Source of the DNA: JBPYFK01 sp051984675
Lineage (GTDB): Bacteria; Actinomycetota; Actinomycetes; Mycobacteriales; Pseudonocardiaceae
NCBI GenBank assembly: GCA_051984675.1
Contig: JBPYFK010000111.1
Location: 1-64,000 of the forward strand
Length of the DNA: 64,000 nt
Direction: 5' to 3'
The translations under genes and the position numbers were made by a program. The stretch's first letter is position 1. The number at the start of each line of letters is the position of its first letter. Below are positions 26,693 through 35,330 of the stretch, piece after piece. The notes beneath the pieces were generated by a model that saw nothing but the letters and a program-made list of their open reading frames with translations, was not told the origin of the DNA and did not search any database.

Positions 26693-27577
26693 GTGCGAAT
26701 GGAGCACCGCTTCACCGTCCCGGTGCCTGTGGAGGTGGCGTGGCCGGCGCTACTCGACCCGGAACGGGTCGCCCCCTGCATGCCCGGAGCTACCCTCACC
26801 AGCGCCGAGGGCAACAACTTCGCCGGTTCGGTCAAGGTCCGACTCGGGCCGGTTTCCTTGCAGTACAAGGGCACCGGCACGTTCGCCGAGGTCGACGCGG
26901 AGGCGAAGCGGGTCGTGATCGACGCCAGCGGCAAGGACGTCCGTGGCGCCGGCACCGCCTCGGCCACCGTGACCGCCGTACTCACCCCTGAGGGTGAAGG
27001 AACGGCCGTCAGCGTCGACACCGACCTCAAAGTCACCGGCAAGCCGGCCCAGATGGGGCGCGGTCTGATTTCCGACGTCGCTGGCAAGATCATCGACCAG
27101 TTCGCAGCATGTCTGGCCAGCCGGTTGGCTGGCCAGGAAGAGGCGGCGGAAGCCGCCGCTGGGGCGCCGGCGGCACAGCCGGTGTCCCAGTCCGAGGCGT
27201 CGTCGGCCGAGGCGGCTGGGCCGCAGGCCACGGCTGCCGGAGCCGGAGCGCCGAGCGCCGCCGGCGAGCCGGCTGCCGGAGCCGGAGCGCAGGGCGTGCC
27301 CGGCGCGAACGGCGCGGTCCGCCGCGACCGCGCGACGCGGCGTAAGGCCACCTGGCGGCTGACGCCGCCGGAGCACGGCGGTACCGCCGGTGCGAGCGGC
27401 GCCCCCGGCACGGCGGCACCCGCGCGGCCGCAGCAGGAGCCGCAGGCGTCCGCGGACGCCATCGACCTGCTCAGCGTCGCGGGCACGCCGGTGCTCAAGC
27501 GGCTCGCGCCCGCCCTCGGCGGCCTCGCGCTGATCGTGACGGTTGTGCTCTGGTGGCGACGGCGCCGGAAGGGATAG
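26693..27577 (+). CDS. CoxG-like SRPBCC protein with C-terminal membrane anchor
   Basis: A 294-residue protein. Residues 1-150 form the SRPBCC/CoxG domain (MEHRFTVPVPVEVAWPALLD, CMPGATLTS, FAGSVKVRLGPVSLQYKGTG), followed by an Ala/Gly/Pro-rich linker of about 110 residues and a C-terminal membrane helix LGGLALIVTVVLWW with a basic RRRRKG tail. CoxG is reported to anchor CO dehydrogenase to the membrane and link it to quinones, which fits this tail anchor. GTG 26693 is chosen because AAGGAGG lies 7 bases upstream; ATG 26699 is an alternative. Confidence 0.9.
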   Translation: MRMEHRFTVPVPVEVAWPALLDPERVAPCMPGATLTSAEGNNFAGSVKVRLGPVSLQYKGTGTFAEVDAEAKRVVIDASGKDVRGAGTASATVTAVLTPEGEGTAVSVDTDLKVTGKPAQMGRGLISDVAGKIIDQFAACLASRLAGQEEAAEAAAGAPAAQPVSQSEASSAEAAGPQATAAGAGAPSAAGEPAAGAGAQGVPGANGAVRRDRATRRKATWRLTPPEHGGTAGASGAPGTAAPARPQQEPQASADAIDLLSVAGTPVLKRLAPALGGLALIVTVVLWWRRRRKG

Positions 27578-27593
27578 GCACAGGCAGTCGGTG

Positions 27594-28577
27594 TCAGGTC
27601 GCGGTCAGAAGCGCATACACCCGCTGCAGGCGTTCGATCCAGCGATGCTGAGTCTCGGCCGGCGGCGTGGCCGCCGCGACCATCGCCGGGTCGGGTTCCG
27701 GTGCCCTCTCCAGCACCGGCAGGACGCCCGCGTCCGGCAGCAACGGGTCGGCGACGACATCGCCGTCGAGCAGCGCGGCCGTGCCCACGCCGCACGCGAA
27801 CGGCAGCTCGGGCAGTGAGCCCGCGAGGGCGAGCTGCACGGCCAGGCCGACGCTGCTCTCCACTGCGGAGGACACGACGCAGGGTAGGCCGGCGGCCTCC
27901 GCGACCCGTAGGGAGCGGCGGACGCCGCCGAGCGGCGTCGCCTTGATGACGGCGACGTCGGCCGCGCCGGCGACGGCCACGCGAAGCGGGTCGTCGGCGC
28001 GCCGGATCGACTCGTCGGCGGCGATGCGGACGTCGACGCGCCGCCGCACCGCGGCGAGCTCGTCGACGGACGGGCAGGGCTGCTCGACGTATTCGAGACC
28101 GTGCGCAGCACGGTCGAGATCGTCGATGCGCCGCACGGCGGTGTCCACGTCCCAGGCGGCGTTGGCGTCGACCCGGATCGCGCCGCCGGGGCCGAGCGCT
28201 TCGCGCACGGCGGCGACGCGGTCGATGTCGTCGCCGGCCGTCTGGCCACGTTCGGCCACTTTCACCTTCGCGGTCCCGCACCCGGAGCCGGCGACGATGC
28301 GTCGTGCCGCTTCAGCGTCCACGGCCGGGACCGTCACGTTCACCGGGATCTTGTCGCGGACGGGTTCCGGCCACCGCTGCGAGCATGCCTCCAGAGCCGT
28401 GGCCAGCCAAAGCACGCACTCCTCGTCGGAGTACTCGTCGAAGGGGCAGAACTCGCCCCATCCCGCGGGGCCGTGCAGCAGGATCCCTTCGCGGGTCGTG
28501 ATGCCGCGGAACTTCGTCCGCATCGGCAGCCGGTACACCCGGATCACGTCCAGGTCCGATAAGGCGATCGAGTCCAT
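27594..28577 (-). CDS. menC: o-Succinylbenzoate synthase
   Basis: A 327-residue enolase-superfamily enzyme that dehydrates SHCHC to o-succinylbenzoate in menaquinone synthesis. The catalytic residues are readable: KVK at 104-106, metal ligands Asp137 (RVDANAAW), Glu165 (EYVEQPCP) and Asp188 (AADES), and the second base Lys212 (VIKATPLGG). ATG 28577 begins the conserved part; the frame stays open upstream to 28826 but with no family sequence. No other men genes lie in the window. It converges on coxG with 16 bases between. Confidence 0.95.
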   Translation of the reverse strand: MDSIALSDLDVIRVYRLPMRTKFRGITTREGILLHGPAGWGEFCPFDEYSDEECVLWLATALEACSQRWPEPVRDKIPVNVTVPAVDAEAARRIVAGSGCGTAKVKVAERGQTAGDDIDRVAAVREALGPGGAIRVDANAAWDVDTAVRRIDDLDRAAHGLEYVEQPCPSVDELAAVRRRVDVRIAADESIRRADDPLRVAVAGAADVAVIKATPLGGVRRSLRVAEAAGLPCVVSSAVESSVGLAVQLALAGSLPELPFACGVGTAALLDGDVVADPLLPDAGVLPVLERAPEPDPAMVAAATPPAETQHRWIERLQRVYALLTAT

Positions 28578-28746
28578 GTTCCGTCCTGTCAGCCGGTAAC
28601 CGCTGAGCCGCTGAGCCACACCATGAGCGTGAACGGCGCGGTGTGAAGACGCCAGCGGATATTTCGGTAGGGCAAGGGCGGACCGGGGCGGGGGCAGGGC
28701 AAAGACAGGGCGGACCAGGGCAGGCAGGGCCGAACGCCCTGAGCTG

Positions 28747-29340
28747 TCACGCCACGCTCGGTCTGCCCAGGTCGAAGACGTCGACCTCGAAGCGTGCCCA
28801 CTGCTCGCGCAGCGCCGAGACCCCACGGTCGAGGATGAAGTTCAGCTCACCGAGCGTCACCGGAAGCAGGGTGAACACCTGGCACTGCTCGACCCCGTCG
28901 GGACCGACGAAGCGGGTGAACTCCGACGGGAACAGCGGGTGCCCGCCGGCCACCACCCCGTGGATCTCGGTGCCGGGCAGCAGCGGCTCCTTGTTCGGGA
29001 TGAGCTGGTCGGGCACGAGGTGGGTGCGTTCGGAGACCATTAGCTCGGCGGTCACGTCCACGATGTAGCGTGCCGCCTCGGCCTGCTCCTTGTATACGGT
29101 GCACGCCAGCTCCTGTGCCGGTTCCGCCCCGAGCGGCTGGAAGCGCAGGCCGGAGCTGATGACGGTGCTGACGTGGTACCGGTCCAGCTCGAAGAACACC
29201 AGACCATAGCCGCGGTTGTGCCCGCGCACGTTCGGCGGTTCGGCGCCGGTCGGGCGGCCCGCGTGGCGTTCCAGGCTTTCCGCCAGCCCGACGAAACGGT
29301 GCGCGCCGCCGACGTCGATGGTGCCTTTCTCGACGCTCAT
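28747..29340 (-). CDS. Suppressor-of-fused (SUFU) domain protein 2
   Basis: A 197-residue SUFU-domain protein and paralog of the one at 18180-18725. Shared features include GYGLVFFELDRYHVSTVISS, QELACTVYKEQ, EPLLPGTEIHGVV and VFTLLPVTLGELNF. Compared with the first copy it has a longer N-terminal region (MSVEKGTIDVGGAHRFVGLAE). GAGATCGG-like weak ribosome binding precedes ATG 29340. It ends 169 bases upstream of menC and may share its transcript. Function unknown. Confidence 0.8.
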   Translation of the reverse strand: MSVEKGTIDVGGAHRFVGLAESLERHAGRPTGAEPPNVRGHNRGYGLVFFELDRYHVSTVISSGLRFQPLGAEPAQELACTVYKEQAEAARYIVDVTAELMVSERTHLVPDQLIPNKEPLLPGTEIHGVVAGGHPLFPSEFTRFVGPDGVEQCQVFTLLPVTLGELNFILDRGVSALREQWARFEVDVFDLGRPSVA

Positions 29341-29720
29341 CCGATCTCCAGTGGTGCGTGTTTCGCCGCAACGGTATCGCGAAAGGCGGCATGTCCGGTT
29401 GGGATTCGCAAACCCGTCCGCAGATTAGAGGCTAGCGAGTAGGACCGTTCTTCGGGGCGACAATCGCACGATTAACCGGTGTTACCTGCGGCAACGGTCG
29501 AGAATCGGACTCGGTCGCCATCGTGTTCGACGAACGGATTCGTGAACCCCGCGTGAACTGGTCGTTGCGGCGGTTTCAGTGGATCAACTGGCACGAAGAG
29601 GTCGTCCGCCCACTCCGCACTGGAACACAACTGGGTGTTCAGCGTTCAACGGTCCACTCTAGAAGCTCGTCTGAAACCTGATACACGACCGGAAGCACCG
29701 CACGATCGGGCAAACGGATA
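29341..29720. other. 380-base gap without a recognisable gene
   Basis: Lies between the SUFU gene start and the XPB helicase stop. I see no open frame with family character, no strong hairpin and no repeat. It should hold the SUFU promoter on the minus strand. Confidence 0.3.
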
Positions 29721-31382
29721 TCAGCCGACATCGGGCAACGCCGGGCCGAGGAGGTCGTCCGCGTCAACGATCCGGTACGCGTACCCCTGCTCGGCCAGGA
29801 AGCGCTGCCGGTGGGCGGCGTAGTCGGTGTCCAACGTGTCCCGCGAGACGACGGTGTAGAAGTGCGCCTGGCCGCCGGCCGCCTTCGGCCGCAGCAACCG
29901 GCCCAGCCGCTGCGCCTCCTCCTGGCGTGACCCGAAGGTGCCGGACACTTGGATCGCCACCGACGCCTCCGGCAGGTCGATGGAGAAGTTCGCGACCTTC
30001 GAGACGACCAACCGGTTCAGCTCGCCACGCCGGAACGCGTCGAACAGCGCCTCGCGTTCCTTGTTCCTCGTGGACCCTTCGATGATCGGAGCGTCCAGGG
30101 ACTCGCCGAGTTCGTGCAGTTGCTCCAGGTACGCCCCGATCACCAGGGCCGGCTCATCCGGGTGCTGGTCCAGGATGGCCTTGACGACCGGCGATTTCGT
30201 GCGCGCGGTCGAGCACATCTTGTACCGCTCCTCGGATTCGGCGGTGGCGTACTCGATGCGCTCGTTCTCGGTCAACGTCACCCGCACCTCGGTGCATTCG
30301 GCGGGCGCGATCCAGCCCTGCGATTCGATGTCCTTCCAGGGCGCGTCGTAGCGCTTCGGCCCGATCAGCGAGAACACGTCGCCCTCGCGGCCGTCCTCGC
30401 GAACGAGGGTGGCGGTGAGACCGAGCCGCCGCCGGGACTGCAGGTCAGCGGTCATGCGGAACACCGGGGCGGGCAGCAGGTGCACCTCGTCGTAGATGAC
30501 CAGGCCCCAGTCCCGCGAGTCGAACAGCTCCAGGTGCCGGTACTCGCCCTTGGTCTTGCGGGTGATCACCTGGTAGGTGGCGATCGTGACCGGACGGATC
30601 TCCTTGCGCTCCCCGGAGTACTCGCCGATCTCGTCCTCGGTCAGCGAGGTGCGCTCGACCAGCTCACGCTTCCACTGCCGCCCGGCCACGGTGTTGGTGA
30701 CCAGGATCAACGTCGTCGCCTGCGCTTCGGCCATGGCCGCCGCGCCCACCAGGGTCTTGCCCGCGCCGCACGGCAGCACCACCACGCCCGAGCCGCCGGC
30801 CCAGAAGGATCGCACCGCCTGGTGCTGGTAGTCCCGCAGCTTCCAGCCGTTCTCCTCCAGCGCGATCGGGTGCGCCTCGCCGTCGACGTAACCGGCGAGG
30901 TCCTCGGCGGGCCACCCGACCTTGAGCAGCATCTGCTTGAGCCGGCCGCGCTCGCTGGGGTGCACGACAACCGTGTCGTCGTCGATCCGGGCACCCAGCA
31001 TCGTCACGATCTTCTTGTTCCGCAGGATCTCTTCGAGCACCGCCCGATCCAGCGACACCAGCACCAGCCCGTGCGCCGGGTCGTTGGTGAGCTGCAGCCG
31101 ACCGTAGCGGCCCATGGTCTCCGCGATGTCGACCAGCAGCGGCTGCGGCGCCGGGAATCGCGAATACGTGATCAGGGCGTCGACGACCTGCTCGGCGTCG
31201 TGCCCTGCGGCCCGCGCGTTCCACAACGCCAGCGGCGTGATCCGGTACGTGTGCACGTGCTCGGGTGCGCGTTCCAGCTCCGCGAAGGGGGCGATGGCGG
31301 TGCGCGCGTCGTCAGCACGGGCGTGGTCGACTTCAAGCAGCAGGGTCTTGTCGGACTGCACGATGAGAGGTCCGTCGGTCAC
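29721..31382 (-). CDS. XPB/Ercc3-family DNA repair helicase
   Basis: A 553-residue superfamily 2 helicase. The N-terminal domain (1-170) matches the XPB helicase-associated domain. Then come LRDYQHQAVRSFW, Walker A PCGAGKT at about 204-210, the DEVH box (VIYDEVHLL) at about 298, motif III GLTATLVREDG, and the C-terminal RecA domain with VVSKVANFSIDLPEASVAIQVSG and QRLGRLLRP. It unwinds DNA 3' to 5' in excision repair. GTG 31382 is chosen for GGAGGAG 9 bases upstream. In M. tuberculosis it adjoins the WYL-type gene found here 11.6 kb away. Confidence 0.95.
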   Translation of the reverse strand: MTDGPLIVQSDKTLLLEVDHARADDARTAIAPFAELERAPEHVHTYRITPLALWNARAAGHDAEQVVDALITYSRFPAPQPLLVDIAETMGRYGRLQLTNDPAHGLVLVSLDRAVLEEILRNKKIVTMLGARIDDDTVVVHPSERGRLKQMLLKVGWPAEDLAGYVDGEAHPIALEENGWKLRDYQHQAVRSFWAGGSGVVVLPCGAGKTLVGAAAMAEAQATTLILVTNTVAGRQWKRELVERTSLTEDEIGEYSGERKEIRPVTIATYQVITRKTKGEYRHLELFDSRDWGLVIYDEVHLLPAPVFRMTADLQSRRRLGLTATLVREDGREGDVFSLIGPKRYDAPWKDIESQGWIAPAECTEVRVTLTENERIEYATAESEERYKMCSTARTKSPVVKAILDQHPDEPALVIGAYLEQLHELGESLDAPIIEGSTRNKEREALFDAFRRGELNRLVVSKVANFSIDLPEASVAIQVSGTFGSRQEEAQRLGRLLRPKAAGGQAHFYTVVSRDTLDTDYAAHRQRFLAEQGYAYRIVDADDLLGPALPDVG

Positions 31383-31781
31383 GTCTGCTGGCTCCTCCGG
31401 GACGGGAAGGCAAGGGCGGGGCGTCGGGGGCTGGGTGTGCGGTGCCGGTTTGCCCTGGTCGTGCGGGTCACGGACAGGCCGCAAGGGTAACGGGCAGGGC
31501 AACGCACAGACCGCTGCCCAGTATTCCACTCGCTTGGCACCTGGTTGCCCGCTCGACCGCGGTCGCTGATTACACACGGTTGCATATTCGACTACGTAAA
31601 GTAGTAAATTCCCGGGTCTTTGGCCCTACGTAGACCGAAGTAAGTATGTCGTCGGTATTTATCTCGGTGTGTTGCGGGTTACCTCCGCGCGAAGCTTCTG
31701 ATGTTCCTTGCTCGTAGTTCCTATGGCTCGACGGAGTCCCTCGACTCGACAGGGCCCCGGACGAAGGGAGGTTTCTCGCAC
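31383..31781. other. Upstream region of the XPB gene, no gene seen
   Basis: The right half (31570-31680) is unusually A+T-rich for this genome, with a small inverted repeat ACTAC-GTAAA-GTAGT at 31591-31605, and looks like a promoter area facing right toward the short frame at 31782. No promoter can be placed with confidence. Confidence 0.3.
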
Positions 31782-31868
31782 GTGACGTACGTGGAAGCCG
31801 GCCGCTTGCCGACGGTAGCTCGCCCCTCCCTGGATTCCCTGGTAGCCGTCCGGCGAGCGGCTCGGTAG
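31782..31868 (+). CDS. Possible 28-residue leader peptide
   Basis: GTG 31782 has a strong ribosome binding site (GAAGGGAGG, 10 bases upstream) and opens a 28-codon frame (VTYVEAGRLPTVARPSLDSL, then VAVRRAAR). The stop codon is followed after two bases by a perfect 13-base hairpin. The arrangement resembles an attenuation leader, but the peptide has no run of one regulatory amino acid. It is too short for family recognition, and expression is only inferred. Confidence 0.3.
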   Translation: MTYVEAGRLPTVARPSLDSLVAVRRAAR

Positions 31869-31870
31869 CT

Positions 31871-31906
31871 GGGGCAGGGCTCCTACCCCCGACGGAGCCC
31901 TGCCCC
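31871..31906 (+). terminator. Perfect 13-base hairpin (terminator or attenuator)
   Basis: Arms GGGGCAGGGCTCC (31871-31883) and GGAGCCCTGCCCC (31894-31906) flank a 10-base loop. There is no U-tract. It stands between the short frame and the hypothetical gene at 32025. Confidence 0.6.
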
Positions 31907-31978
31907 CTTCCCGAAAGCTGTGCCCCCTTCCCGAACAGCTGCCCCCTCCCGAAAGCAGCCCTCCCCGAATATGAGCAG
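31901..31978 (+). repeat. Four degenerate 19-20-base repeats
   Basis: TGCCCCCTTCCCGAAAGCTG (31901), TGCCCCCTTCCCGAACAGC (31921), TGCCCCCTCCCGAAAGCAG (31940) and a decayed copy CCCTCCCCGAATATGAGCAG (31959). The first overlaps the right arm of the hairpin. The function is unknown. Confidence 0.65.
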
Positions 31979-32024
31979 TCCCCGGGCACCAGCCCTCGCC
32001 AACCCGTACGAAAGGAGCTGTTCG

Positions 32025-32468
32025 ATGGGTTCCCCGTCCGCCGAGCAGTTCAGCAGCAGCCATCCGGCGGCAGGCATGTCGGCAGCCCGAAGCGCGTCGC
32101 TGCTGACACTGCGACTCGGCTACTCCGCGCTGCGCCATCTCGCGCTGCGCGCGGTCTGCGAGCTCCGGGTGGTCGTTCGGATGGAAAGCGCTGACCAGGC
32201 GGGTTACCTGTGGCAGGACGGCGGCCAGGTGCCCGAAACCTGGCACGACGCGCTCAACGACCTCAGCCTCGCCGACATGATCGCGTTCCGTCGCTACCCC
32301 GACGAGCACGGGCACGATCGCCCGCTACACCTGACCATGCGAGGCAAGCTCCAGCTGATGGAGTGGGACCTGGGCACCATGCCCGAGGAAGATTCGCTCG
32401 ACGAGCCAGCGGTCACTGTTCCGATTTCGCGTCGGTCATCCACGCCGCGATCTGAGCGCGCGAGTTGA
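32025..32468 (+). CDS. Hypothetical protein, 147 residues
   Basis: I do not recognise a family. The frame is supported by GAAAGGAGC 6 bases before ATG 32025 and by GC-rich third positions. The central part looks like folded protein: SLLTLRLGYSALRHLALRAV, GYLWQDGGQVPETWHDALND, LADMIAFRRYPDEHGH, LTMRGKLQLMEWDLG. The last segment hints at the end of a small winged-helix domain, but that is weak. The 3' end overlaps the opposite-strand LuxR regulator gene by 56 bases. Confidence 0.5.
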   Translation: MGSPSAEQFSSSHPAAGMSAARSASLLTLRLGYSALRHLALRAVCELRVVVRMESADQAGYLWQDGGQVPETWHDALNDLSLADMIAFRRYPDEHGHDRPLHLTMRGKLQLMEWDLGTMPEEDSLDEPAVTVPISRRSSTPRSERAS

Positions 32469-34764
32469 AGTCCAGCTTCGTCAGGATGTGCTGCACGTGG
32501 GCCTCGGTTGTGCGCTGGGTGATGTAGAGCTTCTTGGCGATCTCCTTGTTGGTCATGCCCTGCGCCACCAGTTCGGCGATCTCCCGTTCCCGCTTGGTCA
32601 GCGGCATGCGCCGGACATCCGTCGTGGCCGCCGCGCGGACCGGGCTGCGTCTGGTCTCCATCGCGAAGTCGATCATGGCTTCGACCGGCATCCGCTGACC
32701 GGTGCCGAACTCGACCTCGAAGTTCTTCTGCCCCAGAGCTGCCCGGGCACGTTTCATGTACTCGTCGTTCGCGGCCGCGTACTTGGCATACAGCGGTGAG
32801 GCGCCGATCGCCTGCCAGAGCGCCTCCGCCGCACCGAACAGTGTCGCCGCCCGGTCGTGGCGGTCCTGACGTTCCGCGATCCATGCGAGGGTGTTGATCG
32901 CGAACGCGATCGCGAGCTTGTTGTCGGTCTGGCGCGGCGATCGCAACGCCTCCTTGCCGACCTGCTCGGCGCGGTCTAGCGAGCCGGCGACCAGCTCCGT
33001 CTGCGACAGCGACCAGAGCGCGCACGCCCGCCACACGGACTCGCCGAGCCGGTCGCATTTCGCGACCGCCGCGTCGAGCATGCGCGCGGCGCGGTCACGC
33101 TCCCCTCTGATGCCCAGCGCCAGCCCCAGCAGAAACGTGGCGAACAGCTCCCCGCGCAGCACCCCCGTCGTCTGGAACCGCTGCACGGCGTCGTCCAGGA
33201 AGGTGACGGCATTGGTGAGGTCGCCGGAGAACAGCGCCCGAGCGCCCAGCGTGTGCACCATGTACGCCAGCTCGCTTTTCACCCCGAGCTGCTCGGCGAG
33301 CGTGGCCGCCTCGCCCAGGAACGAGCTGGCCGCGGCGTAGTCGCCCTGGAGCAGGGCGAACCAGCCGCCTACCCGCAGCGCGGTAGCGCGTTCCGGGGTG
33401 GGGTCGGGGGCGGCGTCCAGCGCCTCGGTGATCCAGTGTCGAGCCTCCGCGTCCACCCCGCGCATCCACCAGTACTCCTCGACCGCTGCCGCCAGCCGCA
33501 GCCCTGCCACGCCCTCACCGGGCTCGGTCACGCAGAACTCCAGCGCGGCCCGCAGGTTGGGGTGCTCCCGGCTCAGTCGCGCGACCCACGCCGCCTGGTC
33601 TGGACCGAGCCACTCCGCCTCGAAACGCTCGGCAAGCCGCAAGTACCAGTCGCGGTGTCGCCGCGCCACCGCCGTGCTCGCACCGAACTCCGCGAGCTTC
33701 TGCTGCCCGTACTGCCGAACCGTCTCCAGCAGCCGGAACCGCACCGACCCGTCGTCGTCCTCCCGGGAGAGGACCGACTTGTCGACCAGCGAGTCGATCA
33801 CGCCGAGGACGTCCGAGGACACCAGCTCGTCACCGCTGATCACGTGCTCGGCAGCGGCCAGGTCGAAGCTCCCGGAGAACACGGACGCCCGCGCCCAGGC
33901 CAGTTGCTCCTCGTGCGTGCACAGGTCGTAGCTCCAGTCGATCAGCGCTGCGAGTGCCTGGTGGCGTTCCGGTAGGCGTCGACCGTTGGCGGTGAGCAAT
34001 TGGTAGCGGTCTCCGAGCCGCTCCTCGATCTGTTCCAGCGAGAGCGCGCGCAGCCGCACCGCGGCGAGCTCGATCGCGAGCGGGATGCCGTCCAGGCGGT
34101 GACACAGCCGAACCAGTGGAGCGCGCTTGGGCGCGTCGAGCGTGAAGTCCGGCAGGACCTCCTTGGCCCGGTCCAGGAACAGCCGGACCGACGCGTACTG
34201 CTCCAGCACCTCCGCAGGTTCGGTGTCGTTGGAGTCCGAGGGCAGCGGTGGCACCCGGAACGGGTGGATGGTCAGGGTGTTCTCGCCGGGCACGCCGAGG
34301 GACTGCCGGCTGGTGGCGATCACACGAAGATCCGAGCACGAGCGGATCAGCGTGTCCACGAACTTCGCGGACTCGGCGAGCAGATGCTCGCAGTTGTCCA
34401 GCACGAGCAGCAGGTCACGGTCCTGGAGGTGGGACACGACGACATCGGCGGCCGTCCGCCAGGACTGGTCGTGCAGGCCGAAGGTAGCGGCGACGGTGCT
34501 CGCCAGGAGGCTCGGATCGCGCAGCTCGGCCAGGTCGACCAGCCACGCGCCATCGCGGAAGAAGCGGCGCTGCAGGTTGCCCGCCACGTGCACGGCCAGC
34601 CGTGTCTTGCCCACCCCGCCCGGCCCCACCAGCGTGACCAGGTGCGATGAGGTCAACAGCTGCCGCATCCGGGTGATCTCGCTGCGACGGCCGACGAAGC
34701 TCGTCACGTCGCCCGGGAGGTTGCCGACACGTTCCCGGGTCCGAGCGTCCGTCACAGGGCTCAT
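32413..34764 (-). CDS. Large ATP-binding LuxR-family transcriptional regulator
   Basis: A 783-residue one-component regulator. An N-terminal NB-ARC/AAA ATPase module has TSFVGRRSEI, Walker A GPGGVGKT at 47-54, LLLVLDNCEHLL (Walker B) and VIATSRQSLGVPGE. A helical repeat region with TPR character covers about 300-690. The last 65 residues form a LuxR/GerE helix-turn-helix: PLTKREREIAELVAQGMTNK and TTEAHVQHILTKLDFNSRAQ. Such regulators oligomerise on binding ATP and an unknown inducer. The target is not evident. The start at ATG 34764 opens the conserved domain directly. Confidence 0.9.
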   Translation of the reverse strand: MSPVTDARTRERVGNLPGDVTSFVGRRSEITRMRQLLTSSHLVTLVGPGGVGKTRLAVHVAGNLQRRFFRDGAWLVDLAELRDPSLLASTVAATFGLHDQSWRTAADVVVSHLQDRDLLLVLDNCEHLLAESAKFVDTLIRSCSDLRVIATSRQSLGVPGENTLTIHPFRVPPLPSDSNDTEPAEVLEQYASVRLFLDRAKEVLPDFTLDAPKRAPLVRLCHRLDGIPLAIELAAVRLRALSLEQIEERLGDRYQLLTANGRRLPERHQALAALIDWSYDLCTHEEQLAWARASVFSGSFDLAAAEHVISGDELVSSDVLGVIDSLVDKSVLSREDDDGSVRFRLLETVRQYGQQKLAEFGASTAVARRHRDWYLRLAERFEAEWLGPDQAAWVARLSREHPNLRAALEFCVTEPGEGVAGLRLAAAVEEYWWMRGVDAEARHWITEALDAAPDPTPERATALRVGGWFALLQGDYAAASSFLGEAATLAEQLGVKSELAYMVHTLGARALFSGDLTNAVTFLDDAVQRFQTTGVLRGELFATFLLGLALGIRGERDRAARMLDAAVAKCDRLGESVWRACALWSLSQTELVAGSLDRAEQVGKEALRSPRQTDNKLAIAFAINTLAWIAERQDRHDRAATLFGAAEALWQAIGASPLYAKYAAANDEYMKRARAALGQKNFEVEFGTGQRMPVEAMIDFAMETRRSPVRAAATTDVRRMPLTKREREIAELVAQGMTNKEIAKKLYITQRTTEAHVQHILTKLDFNSRAQIAAWMTDAKSEQ

Positions 34765-34872
34765 GCAGATGAGGTTACCTGGACGGACATCTGGTCACAC
34801 GGGGTAATCGGTTTCTGGAGGCTGTTCTCTCATCGCACTCGCTTGAGTGTGATGAGCAACCAGCAGCTGCTG

Positions 34873-35064
34873 TCAGTTGTCGACGAAATCCTCCCCGCGT
34901 TCAAAGTCCGGGTTCCAGACGTGCGTGCCGAGCCCCTCCGGGCACTCGAAGGTGTCGAGCCGGCCGTCCGAGACCAGAGACAGGCGGCGCGCGACCTGCC
35001 TGTCCAGAACCGCCCGGCTGTCACACGCGGGACCTGGGCATCGTGGCGCACTGCTGTATGTCAC
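34873..35064 (-). CDS. Small Cys-containing hypothetical protein (63 residues)
   Basis: A short conserved-looking protein: RCPGPAC near the N-terminus, a basic-hydrophobic helix SRAVLDRQVARRLSLVSDG, then DTFECPEGLGTHVWNPDF. The spaced Cys/His (C9, C14, C43, His49) resembles small actinobacterial proteins that end in a YRCP-x-C/H-x-WH motif, possibly metal-binding. GTG 35064 has GAGGAGG about 12 bases upstream. It lies upstream of nothing obvious and has no neighbour within 260 bases on its own strand. No function can be given. Confidence 0.55.
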   Translation of the reverse strand: MTYSSAPRCPGPACDSRAVLDRQVARRLSLVSDGRLDTFECPEGLGTHVWNPDFERGEDFVDN

Positions 35065-35330
35065 GGCCGGCTTCTGCCTCCTCAGTTGGTGCCAGGCGGA
35101 TCTGCTTGACAGGCATCTTCGGTAGACATCTTCGGTGCGACGCGGGTGATGCGCATAGCCGGGCCAGGCTCACCGGATCGCCGGCCTCAGAGTCTACTGT
35201 GGACCATGCGCAACCACGTCAGATTCTCGCTACATGAAGCCGGATTCGTGCGAGTACCCGCACCACCCAGGCATGCACCAGTGAGCGCGGACCGCTGGTT
35301 GTGGCGTTCAGGGTGAGTCGGAATGCGGTG

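Noticed and set aside
18180..29340. Polymorphic toxin-immunity locus suggested by SUFU domains
   Set aside because: No toxin, secretion or recombination-associated gene is near either SUFU gene, so an immunity role is not supported.
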